NCBI RefSeq assembly: GCF_008801695.1
Contig: NZ_VZPF01000032.1
Location: 1-51,404, forward strand
Source: Pantoea stewartii subsp. stewartii
GTDB lineage: Bacteria; Pseudomonadota; Gammaproteobacteria; Enterobacterales; Enterobacteriaceae
DNA: 51,404 nucleotides
Direction: 5' to 3'
The stretch's first letter is position 1; the number at the start of each line of letters is the position of its first letter. The translations under genes were made by a program, and so were the position numbers. The notes under the pieces are model-generated. The model saw nothing but the letters and a program-made list of their open reading frames with translations. It did no database searches and was not told where the DNA came from. Below are positions 38,717-48,094 of this stretch, one piece after another.

Positions 38717-39634
38717 ATGAAGGACATTCGTTTCTCCATCGTAATTCCGGCTTATAACGCGTCAGAATCGATTGTCACGACGCTGGATTGCGTTAAAGCA
38801 CAGACGTATCGTCATTTCGAGGTCATCATCGTTGATGACAAATCGGCGGATGCCGCCGCGCTCGCCGAGGTGGTTCGCAGCGAGCGTTACCAGGACCTGG
38901 ACATCAACCTGGTGTTGTCAGAGGTCAAGCTGAATGGCGCAGGTGCGCGTAACAAAGGCATTGAACTGGCCACGGGCGACTATGTCAGCTTCCTGGATGC
39001 CGACGATGAATGGCACGCCGATAAGCTACTGCAGGTCACAAAAAAAATTGCCGAACTTGAGGCGCAGGGCAAAGACAAGACCATTATCTTCAGTCAGGTG
39101 AATATCTATCAGGACGGCGCGTTCCTGAAAGTCATGCCAACGCAGCCGCCTGCTGAAAATGAAACGGTGGCGGAATATCTGTTCGGTTGTTATGGCTTCA
39201 TTCAAACCAGCACGATTGTGCTGAAGCGTGAAGATGCCGCCAAAATTCAGTTCGATGCGCGCTTTATTCGCCATCAGGATTATGACTTCTGTATCCGTGC
39301 CGATCGGATGGGTTACCGGTTCGAGATGATTGACGCGCCGCTGGCTAATTATCATCTGGTGACCTCGTTCGGTTCAAAGCACAAAGGGGAATCGGTCAAA
39401 TACTCCCTGTTCTGGCTGGATACCATGAAGCCGCACCTTACCGCGCGTGATATTCACACCTATAAAGCCTTTAAGCTGCCGCTGCGCTACAAAATGGACG
39501 GCAACGCCCTGATGGCGAGCGTGAGTTTTGCCCGCTATTTCTTGCTCACTAATAAAGACAATCGCACCTACTTCCTCAACCGCTTGAAAGACAAGCTGAA
39601 AGCGCGTTTTGGCGGTGAAAAGGCACTTTCCTGA
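38717..39634 (+). CDS. amsB: GT2 glycosyltransferase AmsB
   Basis: Cytoplasmic-face transferase of 305 residues with a GT-A fold. It shows FSIVIPAYNASESI near the start, VIIVDDKSAD near residue 38, and the DXD-like metal site SFLDADDEWH near residue 92. A Shine-Dalgarno GAGGTG precedes ATG 38717; the longer frame from 38675 is less likely. The place directly after the polymerase gene corresponds to amsB/wceB, which is thought to add an early sugar of the repeat unit; the donor is not deducible here. Confidence 0.75.
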   Translation: MKDIRFSIVIPAYNASESIVTTLDCVKAQTYRHFEVIIVDDKSADAAALAEVVRSERYQDLDINLVLSEVKLNGAGARNKGIELATGDYVSFLDADDEWHADKLLQVTKKIAELEAQGKDKTIIFSQVNIYQDGAFLKVMPTQPPAENETVAEYLFGCYGFIQTSTIVLKREDAAKIQFDARFIRHQDYDFCIRADRMGYRFEMIDAPLANYHLVTSFGSKHKGESVKYSLFWLDTMKPHLTARDIHTYKAFKLPLRYKMDGNALMASVSFARYFLLTNKDNRTYFLNRLKDKLKARFGGEKALS

Positions 39635-39715
39635 TTCTCTTAAATGTTGTGACGTTTCTGTGCTGCCGGAAGTCTCTCCCGGTCGCTCCGTCTTTTTATT
39701 TATTCAGGTATGAAA

Positions 39716-40468
39716 ATGACTAATCACTCTGGTACCGTTGGTATCGTGATGCCTATGTATAATGCCCGCCAGACGGTATTACGCGCCGTGCAGTCCGTGT
39801 TAAATCAAACCTATCAGGACTGGCACCTCTATCTGATCAACGATAAATCCACCGATGACTCCCTCGCCTGGGTAACAGAACAGTGCCAGGATCCGCGTAT
39901 TACGATTCTGGACAATGCCGTGAACATGGGCGCAGCCGAAACCCGCAATGTCGGCTTGCGCGCGGCCAAAGAAGAGATCATTGCTTTTCTGGACAGCGAT
40001 GATGAATGGCACAGTGATAAACTGCGTCAGCAGATGCAGGCGATAGCCGATGGGGATAATCTGGTTATTACCGAATATCATTATAAAACCCGCAAAGCTG
40101 ACCACGATATCCGCTACTCGAAGCCGTATTTACAGCAGGACAACTTCGTAAAAAAACAGTACCGTGTCTGCTTCTCTTCCGTGTGCTTTCGCCGTCCACC
40201 AGGCGGTATTTTTTTCCAGCGCAAAGGTCATGAAGACTTCCTTTTCCTCTACGAACTGTTTAGCCGTTATAAACAGGCCAGGATAATTCAGACAATTCTG
40301 GTGAATTATTATGAGCTGGGCGATTCTCTGTCGCGTAATAAAAATAAAGCCGCGAAATGGCACCTCGAACTATTAAGAATTATCTATAAAAACAATCCGT
40401 TAAAAATCTATTACTATTACGCCTGGTATATGGTGAACGGTGTGCTTTTTAGCCTGAAACACCGTTAA
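39716..40468 (+). CDS. GT2 glycosyltransferase, AmsE-like
   Basis: Second GT-A family 2 transferase, 250 residues: VGIVMPMYNARQTVLRAV, LYLINDKSTDDS, and metal site IAFLDSDDEWHSDK near residue 90. I chose ATG 39716 because AGG lies 7 bases upstream; the ATG at 39710 is too close to it. The C-terminal part is tyrosine-rich and hydrophobic (KIYYYYAWYMVNG), possibly a membrane-associating segment. By family it best fits AmsE, but in E. amylovora amsE follows amsD, whereas here the GT2 gene precedes the GT4 gene. The acceptor and donor are unknown. Confidence 0.7.
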   Translation: MTNHSGTVGIVMPMYNARQTVLRAVQSVLNQTYQDWHLYLINDKSTDDSLAWVTEQCQDPRITILDNAVNMGAAETRNVGLRAAKEEIIAFLDSDDEWHSDKLRQQMQAIADGDNLVITEYHYKTRKADHDIRYSKPYLQQDNFVKKQYRVCFSSVCFRRPPGGIFFQRKGHEDFLFLYELFSRYKQARIIQTILVNYYELGDSLSRNKNKAAKWHLELLRIIYKNNPLKIYYYYAWYMVNGVLFSLKHR

Positions 40469-40514
40469 GCCGATCGGCAGGATTGTCTGTAAACTTTGAG
40501 GTGGATAACGTTTC

Positions 40515-41549
40515 ATGAAAAAAATCGTCCTGGTGATCAAAGACGCTTACTCGTATGCCGGCACCGAGAATATCTGTAACTTTATGTCGGAATGCCTCGG
40601 TGATGAGCACGACGTCACCATTTACTCGCTGGAAGGGCACGGTCAGCCGTTTTACCCGTTTGAAAAGGTTAAGCGCATCGTCAGCTTTGAAGGGGAAAGT
40701 AACCCGATTAAAAGTGCGGTGGCACGTATCCAGCAGGAAGGCTTTGATACCGTGTTTATGATCAGCATGGGCCGCCTGAGCGTGATGTTTGCGTTCTGGA
40801 ATCTGATGACGTTTAAAAAGAAACGTTTCAAAGCCTATGCCTGTGAGCACGTGGCCATCAACTCCTTTAGTAAGCCCATTAAATTCCTCAAATTCCTGCT
40901 TCTGCGCTACTACGACCGCGTGATTGTGTTGACGGATAAAGATCATCAGGTCTTTCAGCGCTGGCACATTCCCAGCCAGACTATCCCCAACCCGGTCGTA
41001 TACAAAGCCTGGCAACGCACCTCGCGTCATCGCCAGGCGCTGGCAGTCGGCCGTCTGGACAATCAAAAGGGTTTTGACCTGCTACTGGATATCTGGCGCG
41101 ACTTTGCCAAAGCCCATCCAGACTGGACCCTGGTCATTGCCGGTGACGGCGAGCTGCGCCAGCAGCTGCACGATCAGGCTGCCGTGCTGGGCATCACCTC
41201 CAGCGTGAAGTTCGTCGGCAAAGTCAGCAACATCAACGACTACTATCGCGACAGCGATATGGCGCTGATGACCTCGCGTTATGAAGGTTTACCGCTAGTT
41301 TTGCTGGAAGCCAAATCGTGGTCGTTGCCGGTGGTGGCGTATGACTGCCCGACGGGTCCTCAGGAGATCATCAATCACGGTGAAGACGGCTTCCTGGTGC
41401 CAATGAACAAGAAAAGCGAATTTCTGGCGCGGATGGAGCAACTGGCGAGCGATGATGCCTTGTTCTACGCCATGAGCGAAAAAACCCAACACACTGCGCT
41501 GAAATTTGACGGCAAACAGATTAAACAAAGCTGGCTGGCGCTGGTGTAA
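40515..41549 (+). CDS. amsD: GT4 glycosyltransferase, AmsD-like
   Basis: GT-B retaining transferase of 344 residues. The N-terminal domain has a donor-independent Rossmann fold. The C-terminal domain has AVGRLDNQKGFDLLLDIW near residue 175, VIAGDGELR near 213, and the E-x7-E signature in EGLPLVLLEAKSWSLPVVAYD near 255. GAGGTGGA lies 10 bases before the ATG. It belongs to the set of transferases that build the repeat unit on the lipid carrier; the AmsD name rests on family and neighbourhood only. Confidence 0.7.
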   Translation: MKKIVLVIKDAYSYAGTENICNFMSECLGDEHDVTIYSLEGHGQPFYPFEKVKRIVSFEGESNPIKSAVARIQQEGFDTVFMISMGRLSVMFAFWNLMTFKKKRFKAYACEHVAINSFSKPIKFLKFLLLRYYDRVIVLTDKDHQVFQRWHIPSQTIPNPVVYKAWQRTSRHRQALAVGRLDNQKGFDLLLDIWRDFAKAHPDWTLVIAGDGELRQQLHDQAAVLGITSSVKFVGKVSNINDYYRDSDMALMTSRYEGLPLVLLEAKSWSLPVVAYDCPTGPQEIINHGEDGFLVPMNKKSEFLARMEQLASDDALFYAMSEKTQHTALKFDGKQIKQSWLALV

Positions 41550-41637
41550 ACGGGCTGGAGATGCTCATTTTTGCTGTGCCTCATGGGACACCTTTTATGG
41601 CTGAGTTTACAGCCTTCATGACGACGGGATTTACTGC

Positions 41638-43848
41638 ATGAAAAGAAGAGAAGTCTTGCAAACCGCAGCCTCCGCCCTTGTCGGTGCGCTTTCCGTGAGC
41701 ACGTTTTCCAGTTACGCCGCCAAAAATACAGGTCTGGCGCTGAAATCGGTTGATGCAACGGCGATCCCGAAAGGGGATGTTCCCATTCTTACCCCTGAAA
41801 ATGTGTACGCCATGCCACCGCAGTTTTGGCAAAATTTTCAGGGGAAGCTGTGGATTGGCAGAGCAGGCAGCGATGCCCGCCAGCCCGGTAACCAGATTCC
41901 GGTCTTTTTGCGCGATGCCAACGGCAATCTGGCGCAAATCACCCAGCCGATTACGCTGAACAAAGGCAATTTTGATCAGTTCGTCAAAGACAACGCGGCG
42001 CTTATCGCTAATCCGTCGCACGCCATGGCGCTGGAGGACAGCAACGGACAGACCGTATTCAACATTCCGGATGTCAGTCAGCCGGGTCAGGCCGCTTTTA
42101 GTCAGCGTCTGGCGCAGCCTGCCGGTTATCAGCTCATCGGGGAAATTCCTTCTGTCGATGATCTGCGTAAAACGCGGCCGCTGTTTGAAGGGGCAAAGAT
42201 TAAGCTGAAGAGCTGGCATCCCGGCCTGGAAGTAGGCGGGGGCGAGTTTGTTGGCAGTTTTCAACCCGCTCAGGACGATCAGGGCGTGATTTTCAGCGGC
42301 GACGGCTTTCACTGGCGCCGCGTGGTGGATGACTATAACCGGCTGTCGCTGTTTGACTTCGGCGCGATCGCCGACGGCAAAACCGACAGCGCGCCCGCCA
42401 TTAAAGCCATGTATCAGTGGTCGCAACAGAGCGATCAGCCTATCTGTGTCCAGTTCCCGGCAGGCACCTTCTTCGTGACAGGCTGTGACTTTGGCGAAGA
42501 ACAGCGTCGCTTTTTCCGTATCTCCGGGGCCATGGTCAACTTCGGCTACTTCCCGGCGACCACCATCGTTTCTGATGGTCAATCCCCGTTTGTGTTTGAG
42601 GTCAGCGCCCGCTGGGTGGAAATCTCCAACCTTATTTTCAATGGCAATACCGATACGAAGCCGAACAGGCAGGGCCTGTTGCGCAATACCTGTCCGGGAG
42701 GGCAATTCTTCCGGGGGGCCTGTCTGCGTTTCAACAACGTTGGTGGCACCGCGCTGAGCCTGCTGGATACGCTGGACTGTAAAATTGACCAGTGGTACGC
42801 CTCGGCCTGTACTGGTGATGTCATTCAGGCCGGCTGGTCAGGACAGAAGAAGGGCAACTGGGATCACAGCACGGCGATTGAGCTTTCCAACTTCAATGCG
42901 CAGCACTGTAAAGGTGGCAAGGTTCTGAATCTGCCGCGCTGCAGTCAGTCGCTGATTCATAACGGCTGGATTGAACACTGCGACAATCCCGGCGATATCT
43001 CCAATGGTCAGTGGATTATTGATGCGCTCAGTCTGGAAGATTGCAAAAACCCGCTTATCGCCTGGCACTCGCGCCTGAATACGCGCCAGACCAACCTGCA
43101 GTCGGGGAGCTGGATTGATAACTCAGAGCAGGGCGATCGCTGGTTAAGCGCCTGGGAGATGGGATCGACCCGCGTTGAATCCTACGGCGTCGCGATTGAT
43201 GGCAGCCTGAAATACAACTATCTCACTTCGCGCTGGTTGCTGGAAAACAACACCAGTCAGCCCGTGTGGTACGAACTGGCTAACCTTTATTCTCCTACTG
43301 TCGGTGACTCGTGGGAAATCGAGGTCTTCGGCCAGTCGCAGTTTAACAACGGCACGGACAGCGAACCGCTGATGAATCTGATCGACGGCAGAAACACCGG
43401 TGGTCGCGCGGTGATTCATGTACAGCGTAAGAAAGATCATGCTGAAGCCAGCTGGTCAGCGGAAGGCAGCAGCCCGGTGCTGGACGTGCGTTACGTGGCG
43501 AAAACCGACACCGATACACAGGTCTTTATCAGGCTGGCAGGCTGGACGCCTTCTGCTGCCATCATGATTAAAAGCACCGCGAAGGACCGTTTTGTGACCG
43601 GCCGCTGCGCGCGGGTCGATGCCAAAATGGCTAAAGCCACGCCCGACAGTGGCAGCCATGCTGCACCGCAGCGCTTTAGTCTGCACAACGGCAAAGCGGG
43701 CGTCGGCGCAAATGAGCAAGGCGATCTCCTGCTGGCTTCCCGCGCGCTGTCGGCTGACAACGTGGATACCCGTAAACCAGAAGGTTTCGTGTCGGTGGTC
43801 ATTAACGGTAAAACCGTTGCCTTGCCCTATTTTGCCATTAAAGCGTAA
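41638..43848 (+). CDS. amsF: Secreted tailspike-like exopolysaccharide-processing protein AmsF/WceF
   Basis: Protein of 736 residues with an N-terminal signal carrying twin arginines (MKRREVLQTAASALVGAL...SYAA), suggesting export and possibly the Tat route. A phage tailspike head-binding-like region (about residues 60-200) precedes a pectate-lyase-type right-handed beta-helix opening at about residue 238 with FDFGAIADGKTDSAPAIKAM, the usual start of such helices. A C-terminal beta-rich domain follows. The Pantoea stewartii homologue WceF is described as a glycan-modifying enzyme with a tailspike-like fold, so this protein likely trims or remodels the polymer after polymerisation. The catalytic acids cannot be assigned from sequence alone. 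Confidence 0.85.
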   Translation: MKRREVLQTAASALVGALSVSTFSSYAAKNTGLALKSVDATAIPKGDVPILTPENVYAMPPQFWQNFQGKLWIGRAGSDARQPGNQIPVFLRDANGNLAQITQPITLNKGNFDQFVKDNAALIANPSHAMALEDSNGQTVFNIPDVSQPGQAAFSQRLAQPAGYQLIGEIPSVDDLRKTRPLFEGAKIKLKSWHPGLEVGGGEFVGSFQPAQDDQGVIFSGDGFHWRRVVDDYNRLSLFDFGAIADGKTDSAPAIKAMYQWSQQSDQPICVQFPAGTFFVTGCDFGEEQRRFFRISGAMVNFGYFPATTIVSDGQSPFVFEVSARWVEISNLIFNGNTDTKPNRQGLLRNTCPGGQFFRGACLRFNNVGGTALSLLDTLDCKIDQWYASACTGDVIQAGWSGQKKGNWDHSTAIELSNFNAQHCKGGKVLNLPRCSQSLIHNGWIEHCDNPGDISNGQWIIDALSLEDCKNPLIAWHSRLNTRQTNLQSGSWIDNSEQGDRWLSAWEMGSTRVESYGVAIDGSLKYNYLTSRWLLENNTSQPVWYELANLYSPTVGDSWEIEVFGQSQFNNGTDSEPLMNLIDGRNTGGRAVIHVQRKKDHAEASWSAEGSSPVLDVRYVAKTDTDTQVFIRLAGWTPSAAIMIKSTAKDRFVTGRCARVDAKMAKATPDSGSHAAPQRFSLHNGKAGVGANEQGDLLLASRALSADNVDTRKPEGFVSVVINGKTVALPYFAIKA

Positions 43849-43857
43849 TTGAGAGAG

Positions 43858-43904
43858 GGCTGCCCTTAGCGGCAGCCAGGGCCAACAGGATCTGGGCTGT
43901 TGGC
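43858..43904 (+). terminator. Two consecutive hairpins between amsF and amsJ
   Basis: GGCTGCC (43858-43864) pairs with GGCAGCC (43871-43877). GCCAACAG (43881-43888) pairs with CTGTTGGC (43897-43904). A T6 run follows at 43921-43926, about 16 bases away. They may be a second intra-operon attenuator or mRNA-processing barrier. Confidence 0.5.
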
Positions 43905-43998
43905 GTGCATGTTATTGCTGTTTTTTATCAGTGTTCATTTTGCCCGTTTCGGAACTGGGCGGTTGTCAGAATTAGAAAAAATTTAATTCGGAGTTTTT

Positions 43999-45261
43999 AT
44001 GAAAATTTTATTGGTGGGTAACCATCCCTGTGGGAATCGTGGGGATGGCGCGATTCTGCGTGGACTGATTGATTCAATTCAGGCCGCGCGCAACGATGTC
44101 GATATTGATGTGATTAGCCGTTATCCAACCAGCTCCGGTTATCTGCTTCAGCAACATATTCAGCAGGACAAGCTGTTCCTGCATAACAACTCCTCGGGGA
44201 AGGGCCTGATTGGCTCAGTCAAACGTAAGGTAGCGAACCGACTGATGCCCAACATCATGATGGCACACCTGGGTAAAGGCGGTCCTTACAAGTCATTTTC
44301 CGTGCCGCCGCACCTTAAAGCCTTTACGGAAAGTCTGAAGGATTATGATGCCATCATCCAGGTAGGCGGCTCATTTTTTGTAGATCTCTATGGCGTAACG
44401 CAGTTTTACCATGCGCTTTGTGCTCTGTTAGCTAAAAAACCTATTTACCTGATTGGTCACTCGGTCGGTCCGTTCCAGAATGCGCGCACCAACCAACTGG
44501 CAAATTTTGTGTTTGATCGGGTGTACAAGCTTATTCTGCGTGAATCGGTCAGTCTGGATCTGATGAAGCGGGATGGCGTTACCAGCTCGAAAGTGGTGGC
44601 CGGTGTGGATACCGCGTTTCTGGTTCGTGCCCGTGAAGTGGAAAATCCCAGCCACAGCCTGCAACACTGGCAGAGCGTGATCCGCTCGCGTAAAACCATT
44701 GCCATCACGGTACGCGAACTGGCCCCCTTTGATAAGCGTTTGGGCGTCACGCAGCAAGACTATGAAGCCGCATTTGGCCGGGTGATTAACGCGATGATCG
44801 CGAGCGGTTATCAGGTCGTCGCCCTGTCTACCTGCACCGGTATCGACAGCTACGCCAAAGATGACCGCATGGTCGCGCTGACCCTGCGTGACCACGTACA
44901 ACAGTCTGAGCATTATCACGTCGTGATGGACGAGTTTAATGACCTGGAACTGGGTGTGCTGCTCAGCGAGTGTCATCTCACCATTGGTACCCGTCTGCAC
45001 TCTGCCATTATCTCGATGAACTTCGGCACGCCTGCCGTAGCGATTAACTATGAGCACAAATCCATGGGCGTCATGAATCAGTTAGGCCTGCCGCAGATGG
45101 CGACCGATGTGCAGAGCCTGATGGACGGTTCCCTGATCGATAAGGTGCAGAGCGTCCTGGCCGACTACGACGCGATCAAGCAAAACGTTGCTGCTGCCGT
45201 GGCGCACGAAAGGGAAGTGGGTAACCGAATCACTGAAGAGATTCTAAACGTAATAGGATGA
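43999..45261 (+). CDS. amsJ: Polysaccharide pyruvyl transferase AmsJ
   Basis: Member of the PS_pyruv_trans/CsaB-type family, 420 residues, expected to add a pyruvate ketal from phosphoenolpyruvate to a sugar of the repeat unit. Signatures: MKILLVGNHPCGNRGDGAIL at the N terminus, VGGSFFVDLYG near residue 120, LIGHSVGPFQN near 150, and GTRLHSAIISMNFGTPAVAI near 330. If active, the polymer carries acidic pyruvyl groups as in amylovoran. The gene is followed directly by amsK; the amsJ stop lies in the amsK ribosome-binding region. Confidence 0.85.
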   Translation: MKILLVGNHPCGNRGDGAILRGLIDSIQAARNDVDIDVISRYPTSSGYLLQQHIQQDKLFLHNNSSGKGLIGSVKRKVANRLMPNIMMAHLGKGGPYKSFSVPPHLKAFTESLKDYDAIIQVGGSFFVDLYGVTQFYHALCALLAKKPIYLIGHSVGPFQNARTNQLANFVFDRVYKLILRESVSLDLMKRDGVTSSKVVAGVDTAFLVRAREVENPSHSLQHWQSVIRSRKTIAITVRELAPFDKRLGVTQQDYEAAFGRVINAMIASGYQVVALSTCTGIDSYAKDDRMVALTLRDHVQQSEHYHVVMDEFNDLELGVLLSECHLTIGTRLHSAIISMNFGTPAVAINYEHKSMGVMNQLGLPQMATDVQSLMDGSLIDKVQSVLADYDAIKQNVAAAVAHEREVGNRITEEILNVIG

Positions 45262-45265
45262 TGTG

Positions 45266-46489
45266 ATGAAACTGACTTTTTTCACGATGCGTTTCCCGGT
45301 TGCCTCTGAAACATTTGTTCTGAACCAGGTCACTCATTTTATTGATGCGGGCTATGACGTTGAGATTATCTCGGTATTTCCGGGGGATCTGGTCAACCGG
45401 CATGGCGCGTTTGATGAGTACGGCCTGGCAGCAAAAACGCACTACCTGCTGCCAGAAGAAAAAGTGTCGCTGACGGACAAGCTGGGACAACGCCTGAAAC
45501 TGGTTTTGCCTAAAATCACCCGGGCATCCTTATTACGTTCGCTTAACGTGCGCCGCTATGGCGCACAGTCAAGCAAACTGCTGCTTCCCGCCATTGTCGC
45601 CAATGCGCGTCAGACCTATGAAGCGGATGTGTTCCTGGTGCACTTCGGCTATGCCGGTGCGCTGGCAAATAAACTCCGCGAACTGGGTATTCTGAAGGGC
45701 AAACAGGCCACCGTTTTCCACGGCGCGGATATTTCGCGTCGTCACATTCTTGACGAGCACAAGCAGGATTACCGCAACCTGTTTCAGCAGAGCGAGCTGA
45801 TGCTACCGATCAGCCATCTGTGGCAAAACAAGTTGATCGAAATGGGCTGCCCGCCCGAAAAGATTCACGTGACCCGTATGGGCATCGAGCCAGAGAAATT
45901 CAACTTCCAGCCGCGCGACGGTTTTCACACGCCGCTGCGTATCGTGTCTGTCGCCCGCCTGACTGAGAAGAAAGGCTTGGATGTCGCGGTCAAAGCCAGC
46001 GCCATGCTTAAGCAGCGCGGCGGTCAGTTCCAGTACACGATTATTGGTAACGGCGATCAGGACAAGATGATGCGTGACTTCATTGCGAACGAAGCGATGC
46101 AGGATTGCGTCACCATGCCAGGTTTTAAACCGCAGGAGGAGATTCGTAAGGCGCTGAGTGATGCCGATATCTTCCTGCTGCCGTCGAAAACCGCCGCCGA
46201 TGGCGACATGGAAGGTATTCCTGTCGCGCTGATGGAGGCGATGGCGGTTGGGCTGCCGGTGGTCTCCACCTTCCACAGCGGTATTCCTGAACTTATCGAA
46301 AACAACGTTTCCGGCTGGCTGGTCAAAGAAGATGACGCTGACGCGCTGGCCGACACCTTACTGAAACTGTCCCAGGGCGAGGTAGACGTTGCCCCCGTTG
46401 TTGCGGCCGCCAGACAGAAAGTGGAAACCGAGTTTAATCAGCATATCGCCTACCGCGAGCTGGCACAGATTCTGGAGCGAATGGTTTGA
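45266..46489 (+). CDS. amsK: GT4 glycosyltransferase AmsK
   Basis: GT-B transferase of 407 residues, the length of E. amylovora AmsK. The N-terminal domain starts MKLTFFTMRFPVASETFVLN, as in colanic-acid WcaL-type transferases. The donor domain has SVARLTEKKGLDVAVKA near residue 230 and the E-x7-E motif within EGIPVALMEAMAVGLPVV near residue 315. ATG 45266 has AGGA 7 bases upstream; the GTG at 45263 is less likely. In amylovoran, AmsK has been proposed to transfer glucuronic acid; that role is taken from the family. Confidence 0.8.
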   Translation: MKLTFFTMRFPVASETFVLNQVTHFIDAGYDVEIISVFPGDLVNRHGAFDEYGLAAKTHYLLPEEKVSLTDKLGQRLKLVLPKITRASLLRSLNVRRYGAQSSKLLLPAIVANARQTYEADVFLVHFGYAGALANKLRELGILKGKQATVFHGADISRRHILDEHKQDYRNLFQQSELMLPISHLWQNKLIEMGCPPEKIHVTRMGIEPEKFNFQPRDGFHTPLRIVSVARLTEKKGLDVAVKASAMLKQRGGQFQYTIIGNGDQDKMMRDFIANEAMQDCVTMPGFKPQEEIRKALSDADIFLLPSKTAADGDMEGIPVALMEAMAVGLPVVSTFHSGIPELIENNVSGWLVKEDDADALADTLLKLSQGEVDVAPVVAAARQKVETEFNQHIAYRELAQILERMV

Positions 46490-47826
46490 GTGGAATAAAG
46501 TCACAGGCGATTTGGTTGTTTGGCAGTACCTGTTTTTCAGCCGTACTGCAGGTCGCGCAACTGAGTTTTCTCGCCCGTAAACTCGAAACCCATGAACTGG
46601 GGCTGCTGGCCATTATCAACGCCATTCTGGCGGTGGCGGGCGTCCTGCAGGACATGGGAATGAGCAGCTATCTGGTACACCGCCAGGACATCACGCGCCG
46701 CGAGCAGAGCACGATCTATTGGGTTAACGTCGGCATTAGTTTCTGTACCGGCCTGGTTATGCTGGGCATTGCTTTCCCGGTTGCCTGGTTCTATCACCTT
46801 CCGGCGTTAACCGGACTGATTATGCTGACCAGTCTCAACTTCCTGGTGCTCGGTCATCTGTCTCAGTATCAGGCGCACTATATCAAAACCAAACGCATGG
46901 TTTCGCTGGCGAAAATTGAGATGGGCACGAAGCTGTTCGCCTTTCTGTGTGTTGTCGCCATGCTGGAGTTTACGTCGCTCACCGTCGCAGCAGCGATTCT
47001 GGGCCTGTTTATCAATGCGTTCACCCGTATTTTGTGCATGATTGCGCTTGGAGAGAAGTCCTGGCGGCCTACGCTGGAGTTCGACAAACAGACCTTTTTT
47101 AACGCGGTACGCTACGGAATTTACCAGCTCGGTTCGCAGACGATTAACCAGTTACGCACCCAGGCCGATGCGCTGGTGGTGGGGAAAGTGATGGGCGCTG
47201 ACATGCTCGGTGTTTACTCACTGGCGAAAGAGCTGGTGCTGCAACCGCTCAAGCTGGTGTCGCCCGTGATTAACCGCCTGGCGCTGCCGCGCTTTGCCGA
47301 AAAGCAGCACGATCCAGAGCAGTTGAAGAAACTGTTCCTCAAGGGCACGCTGGTGATTATGTTGTTCAGCAGCGCGATGTATCTGGCTATTGGTATTTTG
47401 TCACCCGTCATTGTTCGCGTGCTGTATGGTGCCTCACATGAGCAGGTTTACCATCTCATTCCGTTGATGCTGCTGTTTGGCATGCTGCGCCCGATGGGCG
47501 GTCTGACTGGTGCTATTTCCCAGGCTAACGGTCGCACCAACGTGGAGTTCTACTGGAACATCGTCGCGAGTCTGGTGGTGGTGGCGGTACTGGCCACGAC
47601 CTTTATCTGGCCGAACGTCCTCTATGTCGCGCTGACGCTGTCGATTTCGCAGGTGTTAATTTCCACCCTGGCGCATCCGTTCTTTATTAAACCGGTCATT
47701 GGCATTCGTTTTATACCCTATGCCCGACAGTGGGTGTCGGTCTCCGTACTGTTTGCGGGACTGATGCTGCTGGTCAATCACTTCAACCTTTTCGTGATGC
47801 CGGAATGGTTTGAACCGTGGCTGTAA
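46486..47826 (+). CDS. amsL: Wzx-type repeat-unit flippase AmsL
   Basis: MOP-superfamily (PST) flippase of 446 residues with about 12 to 14 hydrophobic helices and the family motif near the N terminus (SGIKSQAIWLFGSTCFSAVL ... LARKLETHELGLLAIINAIL). It moves the completed lipid-linked repeat unit across the inner membrane to AmsC. The start is TTG 46486 overlapping the amsK stop (TTGA), with GGAG 8 or so bases upstream. It is the last gene of the operon; a strong terminator follows 10 bases after the stop. Confidence 0.85.
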   Translation: MSGIKSQAIWLFGSTCFSAVLQVAQLSFLARKLETHELGLLAIINAILAVAGVLQDMGMSSYLVHRQDITRREQSTIYWVNVGISFCTGLVMLGIAFPVAWFYHLPALTGLIMLTSLNFLVLGHLSQYQAHYIKTKRMVSLAKIEMGTKLFAFLCVVAMLEFTSLTVAAAILGLFINAFTRILCMIALGEKSWRPTLEFDKQTFFNAVRYGIYQLGSQTINQLRTQADALVVGKVMGADMLGVYSLAKELVLQPLKLVSPVINRLALPRFAEKQHDPEQLKKLFLKGTLVIMLFSSAMYLAIGILSPVIVRVLYGASHEQVYHLIPLMLLFGMLRPMGGLTGAISQANGRTNVEFYWNIVASLVVVAVLATTFIWPNVLYVALTLSISQVLISTLAHPFFIKPVIGIRFIPYARQWVSVSVLFAGLMLLVNHFNLFVMPEWFEPWL

Positions 47827-47836
47827 GTGTCATTAT

Positions 47837-47868
47837 CACGGGCGACTTCGGGTCGCCCGTGTCGTTTT
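47837..47868 (+). terminator. Rho-independent terminator of the ams operon
   Basis: CACGGGCGAC (47837-47846) and GTCGCCCGTG (47852-47861) form a 10-bp perfect stem with the TTCGG loop, followed by TCGTTTTAT. It begins just after the amsL stop codon. Confidence 0.85.
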
Positions 47869-48094
47869 ATGGCTGGTCTTAAAAAGGGCAAAGGATGTTG
47901 CATTCGGACCGCCAGACACTCGCTTGTCTGTGAGATTGCGCTTTATTTCCAAACGGCGAAAACCCAGGGAAAATCCCGAATTTGTAAGATTTCACAGCGA
48001 GTTAGTGTGGGCTTTTCAGATAAAGATTATACTTCCTTTTCCGGTCCATCCGGCATAATTGACGCATGTCTTCACTTCATTAGATGGAATAAAT

